Assembly (NCBI GenBank): GCA_003132405.1
Contig: PKXQ01000121.1
Location: 100,361 to 164,360, forward strand
From: Acidobacteriaceae bacterium
GTDB lineage: Bacteria; Acidobacteriota; Terriglobia; Terriglobales; Acidobacteriaceae
DNA: 64,000 bases
Direction of reading: 5' to 3'
Positions within the stretch are counted from its first letter, which is position 1; each line of letters starts with the position of its first letter. Below the pieces are notes generated by a model, which worked only from the letters and a program-made list of their open reading frames with translations, had not been told where the DNA came from and did not search any database. Below, piece after piece: positions 16,233 to 25,844 of the stretch. The translations under genes and the position numbers were made by a program.

Positions 16233-17282
16233 TTAATTCGAACGATTGCCTATAAAACATTGATGCACAAAATCCTGCGAAAACCGGCTCACCACCTCGG
16301 CCGGAATATCTTTTTCCTCTAATTCGTGAAAGCGAAAATCAATGGTCCGATCTGCATTTACCATAGCCAGCAGATATCCGTAGACGTTGGTCTTCGCTGC
16401 CTTGGCATCGCTGGCATTCGCCGGCAGAGGGTAGCGCACAGCGCCCGCCGTTCCGATAATCCAACCCGGCAGAACGCCTCCATTCGCCCGCCAATACGCA
16501 GTATTGAAAATGCCATCCATAAAAAAATGCGAATGGCTCGCGAGAATGTAAACATTTTTCTTCGATGTCTGCTGCAGCTTGAGCAGACCGCCATAAGCCC
16601 GGCGTCCGCTGGCTTCCGCTTGCGGCGTGTCGCTCATGCTGTGGCCGCGCGCGATACTGTCAGGCAGAGCTTCATGCATGCCCACGACCACGCTAGCAAT
16701 CGACGGATCTTTCGCATCCTCGGCGAGAACACGCTCAAACCATCCCAGTTGCTCGCTATCAAACTGCTCTGGCGACGCGCTGTCGAGCGAAACGAAGTCA
16801 ACCCCTCCACGCTGCCAGCGGTAGTAAGTGTGCAGCCTGTGATCTTTCGGATTGTCTTTCAGCCGCTGCTGCCGCAGTTCCGGCCTGTCCAGCCAGTCGG
16901 CAAATTGCAGCAGATAATCGCCGCGACTTTTTGGCGCGTAGAGTTCATGATTGCCAATGGCCAGATAAACCGGAGTGTCACCAAAAGGCATCAGCTGATT
17001 TTCGATGAAATCGTCCCAGGTATTTTTCTCGTAATCGCTGATCGTCGGCGGCGAAGAAGCCAGCTGTTTGTAATCCTGATCAAAATCGTAAATGGCGCGG
17101 AAGTCGCCGAGATGCCAATAGAACGCGGCCTGATCGTGACGTGCGCCTGCAGCAATTGCCGGCATGACCACGTCTCCGCAATTGCGCGAGTCGCCGGAGA
17201 CAACAAACGTCCAGGATTGCTGCGCGACCGCAACGCACGCGGAAATCAAAAGCAATGAGGTGATACGCAACAGGGCCAGCAT
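16233..17282 (-). CDS. Exported calcineurin-like metallophosphoesterase
   Basis: A 349-residue protein with a signal peptide (residues 1-20, ending CVAVA). Metal-binding motifs of the calcineurin-like fold are in order: SGDSRNCGD (Asp31), HLGDFRA (Asp60), AIGNHELY, VVGMHEALPD and ASHSHFFMD. The dinuclear metal site is therefore complete. Substrate is unknown; acid-phosphatase-like activity outside the cytoplasm is the usual role. Nothing in the neighbourhood points to a specific pathway. Confidence 0.85.
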   Translation of the reverse strand: MLALLRITSLLLISACVAVAQQSWTFVVSGDSRNCGDVVMPAIAAGARHDQAAFYWHLGDFRAIYDFDQDYKQLASSPPTISDYEKNTWDDFIENQLMPFGDTPVYLAIGNHELYAPKSRGDYLLQFADWLDRPELRQQRLKDNPKDHRLHTYYRWQRGGVDFVSLDSASPEQFDSEQLGWFERVLAEDAKDPSIASVVVGMHEALPDSIARGHSMSDTPQAEASGRRAYGGLLKLQQTSKKNVYILASHSHFFMDGIFNTAYWRANGGVLPGWIIGTAGAVRYPLPANASDAKAAKTNVYGYLLAMVNADRTIDFRFHELEEKDIPAEVVSRFSQDFVHQCFIGNRSN

Positions 17283-17350
17283 CAGAAAATAATACCGCTT
17301 CCGTCTTTACTTGCCTATGCGGCTGCGGAAGAACTCGGTGTCGGGCCTGA

Positions 17351-17421
17351 TTTTGGGTGGCGCAGCGGTTTACCGCTGCGATAAATGCACTGCTTTGAAT
17401 CTGGCTTTAGCCGCCGAGGGA
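17351..17421. repeat. Family A dispersed double-hairpin repeat
   Basis: TTTTGGGTGGCGCAGCGG, TTTACCGCTGCGATA, about 22 unrelated bases, then GGCTTTAGCCGCCGAGGGA. The left part folds GCAGCGG/CCGCTGC and the right part GGCT/AGCC. Sits between the phosphoesterase and the efflux pump. Confidence 0.9.
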
Positions 17422-17459
17422 ACGCTCTTCGGTTATAAACGACTTTTGTCCGCAGCCTG

Positions 17460-20400
17460 CTATGCCGCTTTCGGTTTGCTGCGCCGCTCACGAAAACCTT
17501 CAATCAATAAATAAAGCACCGGAATAAAAAATAAATTCAGAATCGTGCTCATGATCATCCCGCCAAAAACTGTCGTGCCCACGGAGTGGCGCCCATTTTC
17601 CCCCGCCCCGCTCGCCGTGACCAACGGAACCACGCCGAGGATAAACGCAAACGATGTCATGAGAATCGGCCGCAACCGTATTCGCGCGGATTCAACCGCC
17701 GCCTCCAGAATCGTCATGCCGCGTTGCCGCAACTGCTCGGCAAATTCCACGATCAGAATCGCGTTCTTGGATGCCAGCCCGACCAGCATCACCAGCCCCA
17801 CCTGGCAATAAACATCGTTCTGCTGCCCGCGCAGCCATTGTGCCGAGAGCGCTCCCAGCAACGCCATGGGCACGGCCAGCAAAATGATAAAAGGCAGCAC
17901 GAAGCTTTCATATTGCGCCGAAAGCGTCAAATAAACGACCAGTGTTCCCAGCCCAAAAAGAATAAGCGTGGTCGATCCCGAAGCCAATTCTTCCAGCGAA
18001 ATTCCCGACCATTCGTAGGTGTAGCCCTGCGGCAATGTCTTTGCAGAAAGCTGTTGCATCGCGTTGATCGCCTGCCCAGAACTGAAGCCGGGCGCGGCCG
18101 AGCCATCGATCTCCGACGAGCGGAAAAGATTGTAGTGATTGATAACCTGCGGCGCGGAGGTCTGCGTGATGCTCACCAGATTATCCAGCGGAATCATCGC
18201 CCCAGGATCGGATCGCACATAATACTGTCCAATATCCTGCGGATGCGAGCGGAATTGTTTGTCGGCCTGCACGTACACACGATAAGACCGGTTATTAAAA
18301 TCGAAATCGTTGATATACGCCGACCCCATATAAACACTAAGCGTATCGGTGATCTGGCTCAAAGGAACATGCAGGTTCTTCGCCTTCTCGCGATCGATGG
18401 TGACGAGATACTGCGGATCGTTGGCAGTATAGGTGCTGAATAATCCCGCCAGATCTTTTTCTTTGCGCTCGCCGCTCGCGCGAATCAAATCGTGCGTCGT
18501 TTTATCCAGGTCCTGCAAAGTATGATTCGCCTGATCCAGCAGTTCATATTGAAATCCTCCAAACTGGCCCAGACCTTGCACCGCGGGCGGTTCGAAGGGA
18601 ATAACAATCGCGCCCGAAATCCCGAATAACGGCCCGCGCAGCCGGTTGATGATGGAAGCCGCCGTGTGCTCCTCGCCCTTGCGTTTTTCGTAAGGCTGGA
18701 GCGGCAAGAACACAAGCCCCGCATTCGATGTCGCGCCTCCGAAGCTGAAGCCGGCGATAGAAAAAGTCCCGCGCACTTCAGGAATAGTCTTAGTAATCGC
18801 TGAGACCTGCCGCCCAATGTTCCGCGTGTATTCGAGCGAAGCTCCCGGAGGTGCTTGAATGGCGACGATCAGATACCCCTGATCTTCCGTCGGCACAAAA
18901 CCCTGCGGCACTTTCTTGAAGACGAAATACGTGAGACCGAGGCCGAGTACAAAGAGGATAAGCGCAACCACCTCGAAACGCAGAAAGACGCGCAGCGCCC
19001 GAACATAACCATTGTTAATAGCGCCCAGCACTCGATCGACGCGCTTGAAGAACCAATTCTTTTCGCCATGTTCGCGGCCGAGCAGCAGTGCCGAAAGTGC
19101 CGGAGTAAGCGTGAGCGCGTTAAACGCAGAAATCGCAATCGAAAAAGCGATCGTCAGCGCAAACTGGCGAAACAGGATTCCCGTAGTGCCCGGGAAGAAC
19201 GCCACCGGAACGAACACCGCAACCAGCACCAGCGAAGTCGCGATAACCGCGCCCGTAACTTCCTTCATGGCGTCCGACGCGGCTTTCACCGGATTCAATT
19301 CACCTTCCTGCAAGTGCCGCTCGATATTCTCGATGACGACAATGGCGTCATCGACGACCAACCCCGTCGCCAGCGTAATGCCAAACAAGGTCAGCGTATT
19401 AATAGAAAAGCCAAGCAGTTTGACGAACGCGAAGGTCCCGATCAGCGACACTGGAATCGTGACTGCCGGAATAATCGTAGAGCGCCAATCTTCGAGAAAA
19501 ACGAAGATGACAAGAATCACCAGCGTAATGGCCGTGCCCAACGTCGACACCACATCGCGGATCGATTCGCCGACCGCGTCCGTCGTATCGAAGGCGATCT
19601 CATATTTCATTCCCGGCGGAAAGCGTTTCGAAAGCCGATCCAGTTCCGCCACGCACTTCTGATGCACGTCGAGAGCATTAGCCGTCGATAGCTGCGTAAC
19701 CGCGATTCCCACCGCTTCGCGCCCGTTGTAATCCAAATCGTTGCTGTAGTCTTCAGCACCGAGTTCGGCATGGCCCACATCTTTCAAGCGCACCAGCGTG
19801 CCATCCGCATTGCTCTTGAGGATGATGTCGTCAAACTGAGCTGGCTCCGAAAGGCGCCCAACGGCGCGCACGCTGATCTGAAACTGCTGCCCCGGCATCG
19901 CCGGCTGCGAGCCCACCTGGCCCGCGGCGACCTCGACGTTCTGCTCTCCGAGCGCGCTCACCACATCGTCCGCCGTAAGCGCGCGGCTCGCCATGCGCAC
20001 CGGATCAAGCCACAGCCGCATCGAATATTTGCGCTCCCCGAAAAGAATGACATCAGCCACGCCCGGCACGCGCTTCAATGTGTCGCGCACATAAACATCG
20101 AGATAGTTGCTGATAAACAGCGTCGAGTAGCGCTGGTCGGGCGAAAAAACCGCGCCGCCGAACACAAAATTCTGCGAGGTCTTGGCGACGGTAATTCCAA
20201 TTTGCTTGACCGCCGCTGGCAGCCTTCCCGAGGCCGTATTCACCCGGTTTTCAATATCAACTGTCGCTAGATCTGGATCGCGTGTGATGTCGAAGGTCGC
20301 GGTAACCGTGCTCACTCCGTCGTTGGTGCTCGAAGAGGTGATGTACTTCATGCCTTCGGCGCCATTAATCTGCTGCTCGAGCGGCGTGGTCACCGCTGAC

Positions 20401-20573
20401 TCCACCGTCTGCGAACTCGCTCCCGTATAAACCGCGGTGACTCCCACTTGCGGAGGCGCGAGGTCAGGAAATTGCGCAATCGGCAGAGTAGGAATGCAAA
20501 CCGCGCCCGCGAGAATAATCATCAAGGCGCATACGGTGGAAAATACCGGGCGATGAATAAAAAAATCGACCAT
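17460..20573 (-). CDS. RND multidrug efflux transporter, HAE1 family
   Basis: Inner-membrane proton-driven drug exporter of the AcrB/MexB type, 1037 residues with the expected 12 membrane segments and two large periplasmic loops. It begins MVDFFIHRPVFSTVCALMII, and the proton-relay helix reads GLVVDDAIVVIENIERH with the paired Asp. FPDLAPPQVGVTAVYTGAS and GLASKNAILIVEFAEQLRQRG are standard HAE1 segments. The membrane fusion protein gene lies 46 bases upstream in the same direction, so the two form an operon. No TolC-type channel gene or regulator is present in the window. Confidence 0.96.
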   Translation of the reverse strand: MVDFFIHRPVFSTVCALMIILAGAVCIPTLPIAQFPDLAPPQVGVTAVYTGASSQTVESAVTTPLEQQINGAEGMKYITSSSTNDGVSTVTATFDITRDPDLATVDIENRVNTASGRLPAAVKQIGITVAKTSQNFVFGGAVFSPDQRYSTLFISNYLDVYVRDTLKRVPGVADVILFGERKYSMRLWLDPVRMASRALTADDVVSALGEQNVEVAAGQVGSQPAMPGQQFQISVRAVGRLSEPAQFDDIILKSNADGTLVRLKDVGHAELGAEDYSNDLDYNGREAVGIAVTQLSTANALDVHQKCVAELDRLSKRFPPGMKYEIAFDTTDAVGESIRDVVSTLGTAITLVILVIFVFLEDWRSTIIPAVTIPVSLIGTFAFVKLLGFSINTLTLFGITLATGLVVDDAIVVIENIERHLQEGELNPVKAASDAMKEVTGAVIATSLVLVAVFVPVAFFPGTTGILFRQFALTIAFSIAISAFNALTLTPALSALLLGREHGEKNWFFKRVDRVLGAINNGYVRALRVFLRFEVVALILFVLGLGLTYFVFKKVPQGFVPTEDQGYLIVAIQAPPGASLEYTRNIGRQVSAITKTIPEVRGTFSIAGFSFGGATSNAGLVFLPLQPYEKRKGEEHTAASIINRLRGPLFGISGAIVIPFEPPAVQGLGQFGGFQYELLDQANHTLQDLDKTTHDLIRASGERKEKDLAGLFSTYTANDPQYLVTIDREKAKNLHVPLSQITDTLSVYMGSAYINDFDFNNRSYRVYVQADKQFRSHPQDIGQYYVRSDPGAMIPLDNLVSITQTSAPQVINHYNLFRSSEIDGSAAPGFSSGQAINAMQQLSAKTLPQGYTYEWSGISLEELASGSTTLILFGLGTLVVYLTLSAQYESFVLPFIILLAVPMALLGALSAQWLRGQQNDVYCQVGLVMLVGLASKNAILIVEFAEQLRQRGMTILEAAVESARIRLRPILMTSFAFILGVVPLVTASGAGENGRHSVGTTVFGGMIMSTILNLFFIPVLYLLIEGFRERRSKPKAA

Positions 20574-20619
20574 AAGTGGTTATTTATTTGTAAATATTTT
20601 GTGCAGTGCGGAACCCTAA

Positions 20620-21762
20620 CTAGCTGCTGCTTTCTTGCGGAACTACCGGTATCCCATCAACCAAAAACTGCGTGCCCGAGACCACGACCTTATCTCCCGG
20701 CTTCACACCGTCGAGAATCACATAATCGTTGCCGACAATCTGGCCCACCTGGAGCGGTCTCTGGTGCACCACATAGCCGCCTTTTTGATCCGGCTCAGCG
20801 ACGAAAGCGAAATAAAGCCCGCCGATTCGCGACACAGCCACCACCGGAACCACCGGCTTCTGCTGGCTTCCCCAAACCACGCGGGCGCGAATCACTTGCG
20901 CCGTGCGCAGTTTGTCGTTTGCGTTCGCGATAGTCGCTTTGACCAGCACCGTCTGCGTCGCCGTGTCCACTTGCGGCGAGAGAAACGTGACGCAGCTGCT
21001 TGCCAGCAAATTTCCCGCATCGTCGACAATCTGTACTGGCAAATTCAACTTCAACTGCGCAGACTTCTCGATGGGCACATAAATGTAAGCTTCGAGACTG
21101 CCCGGCCGATCTACGGTAGTCAGCGTGGTTGTAGTGACAACGCGATCGCCCACGCGCACTGGGACGTCGCCCACAATTCCCGCGCGCGGCGCGACCACAC
21201 GGTAGTAGTGCAATTGAACCTGCTGCTCGTTGACCTGAGCCTCGAGTGAATGCAATTGCGCCTGGGCCGCATCGAGCGTGGCGCGGGCCTGATCCAGATC
21301 CTGCCTGCTCACCACTCCCGCGATGGCCAGGCCTTCGACGCGCTCGTAATTCTGCTGCGCCCATTTCAGTTGCGCGAGTTGCGCGGCGCGGGCGTGATCT
21401 TCGCTATTGAGTGTCGCCTGCTGCTTGGCCGGATCGATCTGCATTATGGGCGCGCCGTCACCGACCCGCTCGCCCGAGTGCACATAAATCTGCGTAATAA
21501 TGCCCTCCACCTGCGGCATCACCACCGCCGAATCGCGCGATTTTAAAGTAGCTACATACTCGGTCGTGTCGTCGATCTTTTCCGCCTTCGCCGTTTGCAC
21601 TTTCACCGGCATGGCTTGCGGCGCATCTACTTTCGCTGCTTTGCCGTTGCCGCAGGCGGCCGTCGAAAGAATCAGCGCCAGCAGCGCTCCCGGCACAATC
21701 CCGGCCAAAATCCGCCTCCGAATCGACGATTGCCTTCTTGCAAAAAATAAGGGTAGAAACAT
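20620..21762 (-). CDS. RND efflux membrane fusion lipoprotein
   Basis: Periplasmic adaptor (AcrA/MexA type) for the downstream pump. The 380-residue protein has an N-terminal hydrophobic segment with lipobox-like STAACG around residue 37, then beta-barrel/lipoyl halves (VVMPQVEGIITQIYVHSGERV and VVAPRAGIVGDVPVRVGDRV) flanking a coiled-coil hairpin (AQLAQLKWAQQNYERVEGLA to SLEAQVNEQQVQ). The C-terminal GDYVI-like part (GNDYVILDGVKPGDKVVVSG) is typical. First gene of a two-gene operon. Confidence 0.94.
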   Translation of the reverse strand: MFLPLFFARRQSSIRRRILAGIVPGALLALILSTAACGNGKAAKVDAPQAMPVKVQTAKAEKIDDTTEYVATLKSRDSAVVMPQVEGIITQIYVHSGERVGDGAPIMQIDPAKQQATLNSEDHARAAQLAQLKWAQQNYERVEGLAIAGVVSRQDLDQARATLDAAQAQLHSLEAQVNEQQVQLHYYRVVAPRAGIVGDVPVRVGDRVVTTTTLTTVDRPGSLEAYIYVPIEKSAQLKLNLPVQIVDDAGNLLASSCVTFLSPQVDTATQTVLVKATIANANDKLRTAQVIRARVVWGSQQKPVVPVVAVSRIGGLYFAFVAEPDQKGGYVVHQRPLQVGQIVGNDYVILDGVKPGDKVVVSGTQFLVDGIPVVPQESSS

Positions 21763-21880
21763 AGTTGTTCGGGGACACTCGATCGCACAATATTAGACTA
21801 AAACATATAGATTCACGGTGCCCGCAGAAAGCTCCGAAGAGTTTTCGCTTCTGCTAGATTGTCTTGTAGATTCTCCCCTT

Positions 21881-22924
21881 ATGAGACCGATCCGAAGTTT
21901 TGCCAGCGATAACAACGCCGTAGTGCATCCCGAGGTCCTGGACGCCATTGCACGCGCCAACAACGGCCATACGGTAGGCTACGGCAGCGATCCGCACACA
22001 GAATCTGCCGTCGGAAAATTCCGCGAGCATTTTGGCGACGATGTAAAAGTTTTTTTTGTTTTCAACGGCACGGCTGCGAATGTGCTAAGTCTGCAGGCGC
22101 TGACCCGCCCCTATCATGCCGTCCTCTGCCCCGAGCTTTCTCATATCTACACCGATGAATGTGGTGCGCCCGAAAAGCTCACCGGCTGCAAACTGATTCC
22201 CCTGCCCGCGCCAGAGGGCAAGTTGACAGTCGAAACCGTGACCCACGTTTATCACGGAATCGGCGACCAGCATCACGTGCAACCGCGCGTCATCTCGATT
22301 ACGCAATCGACCGAGATGGGCACCGTCTACAAGCCTGCCGAAATCGAAGCCCTCGCCCGCTTTGCTCACGAGCGCAAAATGTTCCTGCACATGGACGGAG
22401 CGAGGATTTCGAACGCCGTGGCCGCACAGCAACTCAGCCTGCGGCAAGCCACGCGCGATCTCGGCGTGGACGTTCTTTCGTTCGGCGGAACCAAAAACGG
22501 CCTGATGGGCGTCGAAGCCGTCGTCTTCTTTCGCCCAGAGTTGGCCGAAGATTTTTCATTCCTGCGCAAACAGGGAATGCAACTGGCCTCTAAGATGCGC
22601 TTCCTGTCAGCGCAAATGGAAGCTCTCTTGACCAACGACCTCTGGCGCCGCAACGCAGAGCACGCCAACCGCATGGCGCGCCTGCTCGAACAGGAAGTAA
22701 AGAAAATTCCGCGCGTCAAGATCGTCTACCCGGTCGACGCGAACGGCGTCTTCGCGCAGATTCCTCCCGCCGCAATTCCGAAAATACACGAACGCTATTT
22801 TTTCTATGTCTGGAGCGAGGAGGAGTCCATCGTCCGCTGCATGTGCTCGTTCGATACCACCGAAGATGACGTCCGGCAATTCGTGGCTTTTGTGGGGGAA
22901 GTGATAAGTAGCCTGCCGAATTGA
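21881..22924 (+). CDS. ltaE: Low-specificity threonine aldolase
   Basis: PLP enzyme that splits threonine (and beta-hydroxy amino acids) into glycine and aldehyde. The preferred start is ATG 21881 (MRPIRSFASDNNAVVHPEVL), giving 347 residues; a GTG 63 bases upstream is in frame but adds unconserved text. Typical features are YGSDPHTESAVGKF, FVFNGTAANVLSL, MDGARISNAVAA and the PLP lysine in LSFGGTKNGLMG. It contributes to glycine supply and stands alone, divergent from the efflux operon. Confidence 0.92.
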   Translation: MRPIRSFASDNNAVVHPEVLDAIARANNGHTVGYGSDPHTESAVGKFREHFGDDVKVFFVFNGTAANVLSLQALTRPYHAVLCPELSHIYTDECGAPEKLTGCKLIPLPAPEGKLTVETVTHVYHGIGDQHHVQPRVISITQSTEMGTVYKPAEIEALARFAHERKMFLHMDGARISNAVAAQQLSLRQATRDLGVDVLSFGGTKNGLMGVEAVVFFRPELAEDFSFLRKQGMQLASKMRFLSAQMEALLTNDLWRRNAEHANRMARLLEQEVKKIPRVKIVYPVDANGVFAQIPPAAIPKIHERYFFYVWSEEESIVRCMCSFDTTEDDVRQFVAFVGEVISSLPN

Positions 22925-22996
22925 AGCTCCCTAACGGGTATTGCGCGATGCTATTGCAGAGCTACCTCTCCGCCGTTGGGTTAAGCGCAGCCGCTA

Positions 22997-23236
22997 TTAT
23001 TTCTTGCCCGCCTTGATTTTCGCCCATCGTGCCCGCTGCGCGGCCGCAATTCTACGGCGTCCTGCAACTGAAATCTTCCGCTTCTTACGAGCTGCGACAG
23101 GGGCGGCCTTGCTCCCGTGCAGGTAGACGTTCCCAAACGTGGTGAGCGCAACGCTCACGCGGTGCAGTTCGTTCTCCAGCCGCGCGCGTTCCTGCTGCAG
23201 TTGTTTGACTACGGTCTCAATGAGTGTCTTTGGCAT
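22997..23236 (-). CDS. Small basic protein (79 aa), unknown
   Basis: An N-terminal helix (VVKQLQQERARLENELHRVS) that could form a coiled coil is followed by a strongly basic tail, KKRKISVAGRRRIAAAQRAR then WAKIKAGKK. The tail resembles the Ala/Arg/Lys-rich ends of small DNA- or RNA-binding proteins, with an R-R-R-I-A-A-A-Q-R-A-R-W-A pattern I have seen on several bacterial proteins without known function. No ribosome binding site stands out before ATG 23236. Confidence 0.6.
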   Translation of the reverse strand: MPKTLIETVVKQLQQERARLENELHRVSVALTTFGNVYLHGSKAAPVAARKKRKISVAGRRRIAAAQRARWAKIKAGKK

Positions 23237-23382
23237 TCAGTGATTCTAGCACCCGAAACTCGGCCAGCAATACGGTTCCCGCGAGCAACGGTCGTTAGCT
23301 TGAAAAGAATTCCCGTTTTCGCATGAATCCCATTGTGGCGTGAACAGCTGCCGGTCAATCCTACCGAACACACGGGCTCTCA

Positions 23383-23829
23383 CTATCCTCCATGCGTCAT
23401 CGGCGTGGCGTCAGTCGCGATGCATATCCATGAACCGTCCCTGTAAATCCACGTGTCGATGAAGCGTTCACGATGCGTCTTGTCTCCCTTGGCTTCCTTC
23501 ACCGCGATCACTCCAATCGCGATCGCCGTGCTTCCGAAGACGCGCACCGTCAGCGATTCCGGAGCTACCTGCTCGTCATTCGCATTGGACGCTTTGACAC
23601 TCGCCAGAAACTCCGACTTAGTCTTGAGCGAGCCATCGTCTTCAACCAGCACCAGCGAATTGTCGAGGATCGAAGACAGCGCCTTAACGTCTCCCGCCTT
23701 GTAGGCTTGATTCCAGGCTTTTTCGAGCGCCAGCACCTGAGCGCGGGCTACCTGTTCATCCTGTGCCGATACCATCACCGCAACCCCAGCGATCAGCGCC
23801 AGAAGAATCCCGAAGCCGACCCACTTCAT
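23383..23829 (-). CDS. Exported NTF2/SnoaL-like protein (DUF4440 type)
   Basis: From ATG 23829, which has GGAGG at good distance, the protein is 148 residues with a signal peptide (VGFGILLALIAGVAVMVSAQ). The rest is a single NTF2-like cone: EKAWNQAYKAGDVKALSSIL, LVEDDGSLKTKSEFLASVK, TAIAIGVIAVKEA and RFIDTWIYRDGSWICIATDA. Such folds bind small ligands or act as enzymes; no catalytic residues can be assigned. A second relative is encoded at 30948-31397. Confidence 0.75.
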   Translation of the reverse strand: MKWVGFGILLALIAGVAVMVSAQDEQVARAQVLALEKAWNQAYKAGDVKALSSILDNSLVLVEDDGSLKTKSEFLASVKASNANDEQVAPESLTVRVFGSTAIAIGVIAVKEAKGDKTHRERFIDTWIYRDGSWICIATDATPMTHGG

Positions 23830-23979
23830 ATGCGAGCCTCCCCCGTTTGCGCCGCTCCACTTCCACAAACTTTGCGGCAGTTCGAAGTACGATAGCAGAA
23901 AAGCGTGGCAACGATAAGTTGAGCGGTTGGTGCCGAAGCTATTCTGTTGTTAAGCTTGGTGGCCATGAAAGGACTGACC

Positions 23980-24549
23980 ATGAAAACCAAAATTGCTGAA
24001 ACAGTTCTTGTCGTATTAGTTTTTGTCGCACTCGCTGGCGCGCAAGATACCATGAAGAAACCCGCGGCGCCCAAACCGGCCGTGAGTCCATCGCAAGCTT
24101 TGCTCGATAACTGGAACTACGTGGCTCACAAGTTGATCGCCATGGCGGAAGACTTTCCCGAAGACAAGTACGACTTCAAACCGGTGCCCGCTGAGCGCAG
24201 CTTCGCCGAGCAACTGTTGCACGCCGCGAATGCAAGCTATTTTTTCGTCAATCCCGCCATGGGACTAAAGCCTCCGGCAGAAGAAGATCCCAAGCGCGAC
24301 CAATATAAAACCAAAGCCGCAATAGTCGAATTCGTGAAGAAGGCTTTCGCCGACGGCGCCGCCGCCATCAAGCAAAAGGGCGACAAGGGCCTGAACGACC
24401 TCATGGTCGATCCCTTCGAGAATCAGCAAGTGCGCTTGTCAGACATGGCGTGGGGCCTGATCGAGCACTCCGGAGAACACTATGGCCAGCTCGTTGTCTA
24501 TTATCGCGTCGCCGGATTAGTGCCGCCCGAGTCGCGGCCGAAAAAGTAA
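23980..24549 (+). CDS. Exported DinB-family protein
   Basis: A 189-residue protein with signal peptide (KIAETVLVVLVFVALAGAQD) followed by a DinB four-helix bundle: LLDNWNYVAHKLIAMAEDFP, KPVPAERSFAEQLLHAANAS, and GLIEHSGEHYGQLVVYYRVA. The His residues (HAANAS, EHSGEHYGQ) are in place for the metal site of the family. Start is ATG 23980, preceded by AAAGGA; another ATG at 23965 is in frame. Export is unusual for DinB proteins outside Acidobacteria. A second, cytoplasmic DinB protein is at 42181-42660. Confidence 0.8.
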   Translation: MKTKIAETVLVVLVFVALAGAQDTMKKPAAPKPAVSPSQALLDNWNYVAHKLIAMAEDFPEDKYDFKPVPAERSFAEQLLHAANASYFFVNPAMGLKPPAEEDPKRDQYKTKAAIVEFVKKAFADGAAAIKQKGDKGLNDLMVDPFENQQVRLSDMAWGLIEHSGEHYGQLVVYYRVAGLVPPESRPKK

Positions 24550-24596
24550 AGCAAGTCCCGCTCGGCGGCAGCGGTCGCGCTGATACCATAACCTTC

Positions 24597-25625
24597 GTGC
24601 GACCGCTGCTCGACGTCCGCAACCTGAGCATACAATTTCCCCAGTCGCGTGGAGGGTCGACACCCGCCATCGCTCAGCCCGCCGCCGCTGTGGCCGCCGT
24701 GCGCAGCCTCTCATTCTCCATCGCCCCCGGTGAAGTTCTCGGCCTGGTCGGCGAATCCGGCTCCGGAAAATCCATCACCTCGCTAGCCATCATGGGCCTC
24801 CTGCCCCCATCCGCCCAAGTCACCGGCGAAATTACTTTTCAGAACGGCGATAGCAATGCTGCGCCCACCCACCTGACCACTCTGCCCGCCGACCAGCTCC
24901 GTCAGCTTCGCGGCTCCGGCATCGCCATGATTTTTCAGGAGCCCATGACCGCCCTCAATCCCGTCATGCGCGTCGGCGACCAGATCGCCGAAGCCGTGCT
25001 CGCTCACCAGCGCGTCCCGAAAGCCGATGCCCGCCGCAGGGCCGTCGAAGGCATGCGCGACGTCGCCATCCCTGAGCCCGAGCAACGCGCCCGCAGCTAC
25101 CCTCATCAGCTCTCCGGAGGCATGCGCCAGCGCGTCATGATCGCCATGGCCATCGTCAATCGCCCCCAACTCCTTATCGCCGACGAGCCCACCACTGCGC
25201 TCGACGTCACCATCCAGCAACAGATTCTCGATCTCCTCAACGATCTCCGCCACAAATTTGGATTGGCGATGCTTTTCATCTCCCACGACCTCGCCGTCGT
25301 CTCCCACGTAGCCGATCGCGTCGCCGTAATGTACGCCGGCAATCTAGTCGAGCTGGGCACAAAGGCCGACATCTTCCGCGCCTCCGCTCATCCCTACACG
25401 CAAGGCCTGTTGCATGCCATCCCAACGCTGACGACTGATCGCGATCATCCCCTCGCAACCATCGAAGGCACCGTCCCTTCGATTTCCCACCTGCCCGCCG
25501 GATGCCCCTTCGAACCGCGCTGCCCCCATCGCATCCCCGGATGCGCTACCGCCCTTCCGCCTCTGGTCGAAGTCAGCGCCGGCCACTGGGCTCGTTGCCC
25601 CGTCGTGAATCTTCCAAAAATCTGA
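24597..25625 (+). CDS. dppD: Peptide ABC transporter ATP-binding protein (DppD/OppD type)
   Basis: Energises uptake of peptides or similar solutes. From GTG 24597 the protein has 342 residues. It has Walker A GESGSGKS, Q-loop IFQEPMTALNP, signature LSGGMRQR, Walker B LLIADEPTTALD and H-loop ISHDLAVV, then the oligopeptide-type C-terminal domain with PAGCPFEPRCPHRIPGC. The start is uncertain, since there is no clear ribosome binding site. An AAAVAAV-rich insertion after SIQFPQSRG lengthens the first strand region. No permease, binding protein or DppF partner is in the window, so it is an orphan here. Confidence 0.9.
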   Translation: MRPLLDVRNLSIQFPQSRGGSTPAIAQPAAAVAAVRSLSFSIAPGEVLGLVGESGSGKSITSLAIMGLLPPSAQVTGEITFQNGDSNAAPTHLTTLPADQLRQLRGSGIAMIFQEPMTALNPVMRVGDQIAEAVLAHQRVPKADARRRAVEGMRDVAIPEPEQRARSYPHQLSGGMRQRVMIAMAIVNRPQLLIADEPTTALDVTIQQQILDLLNDLRHKFGLAMLFISHDLAVVSHVADRVAVMYAGNLVELGTKADIFRASAHPYTQGLLHAIPTLTTDRDHPLATIEGTVPSISHLPAGCPFEPRCPHRIPGCATALPPLVEVSAGHWARCPVVNLPKI

Positions 25626-25640
25626 TACCAATAATCTGCC

Positions 25641-25710
25641 TTTGGGTGGCGCGGCGGTTCACCGCTGCGAAAAACCCTTGTTTTCAACGACGGCTTTAGC
25701 CGCTGAGGGA
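25641..25710. repeat. Family A dispersed double-hairpin repeat
   Basis: TTTGGGTGGCGCGGCGGTTC, ACCGCTGCGA, then a spacer and ACGGCTTTAGCCGCTGAGGGA. It follows the dppD stop directly. Confidence 0.9.
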
Positions 25711-25844
25711 GGCTCCGGGACGACCGATAATTTTCCCCGCAAAATATCGAAGGCTGCGCTCTTTTGAAAACAAATTGGTGGGCTCTCGTTTTTCGCACGA
25801 CATGAAAGCCAAGCTGTCGAAAGGCGGGCCTGATCAGAGCTTAT

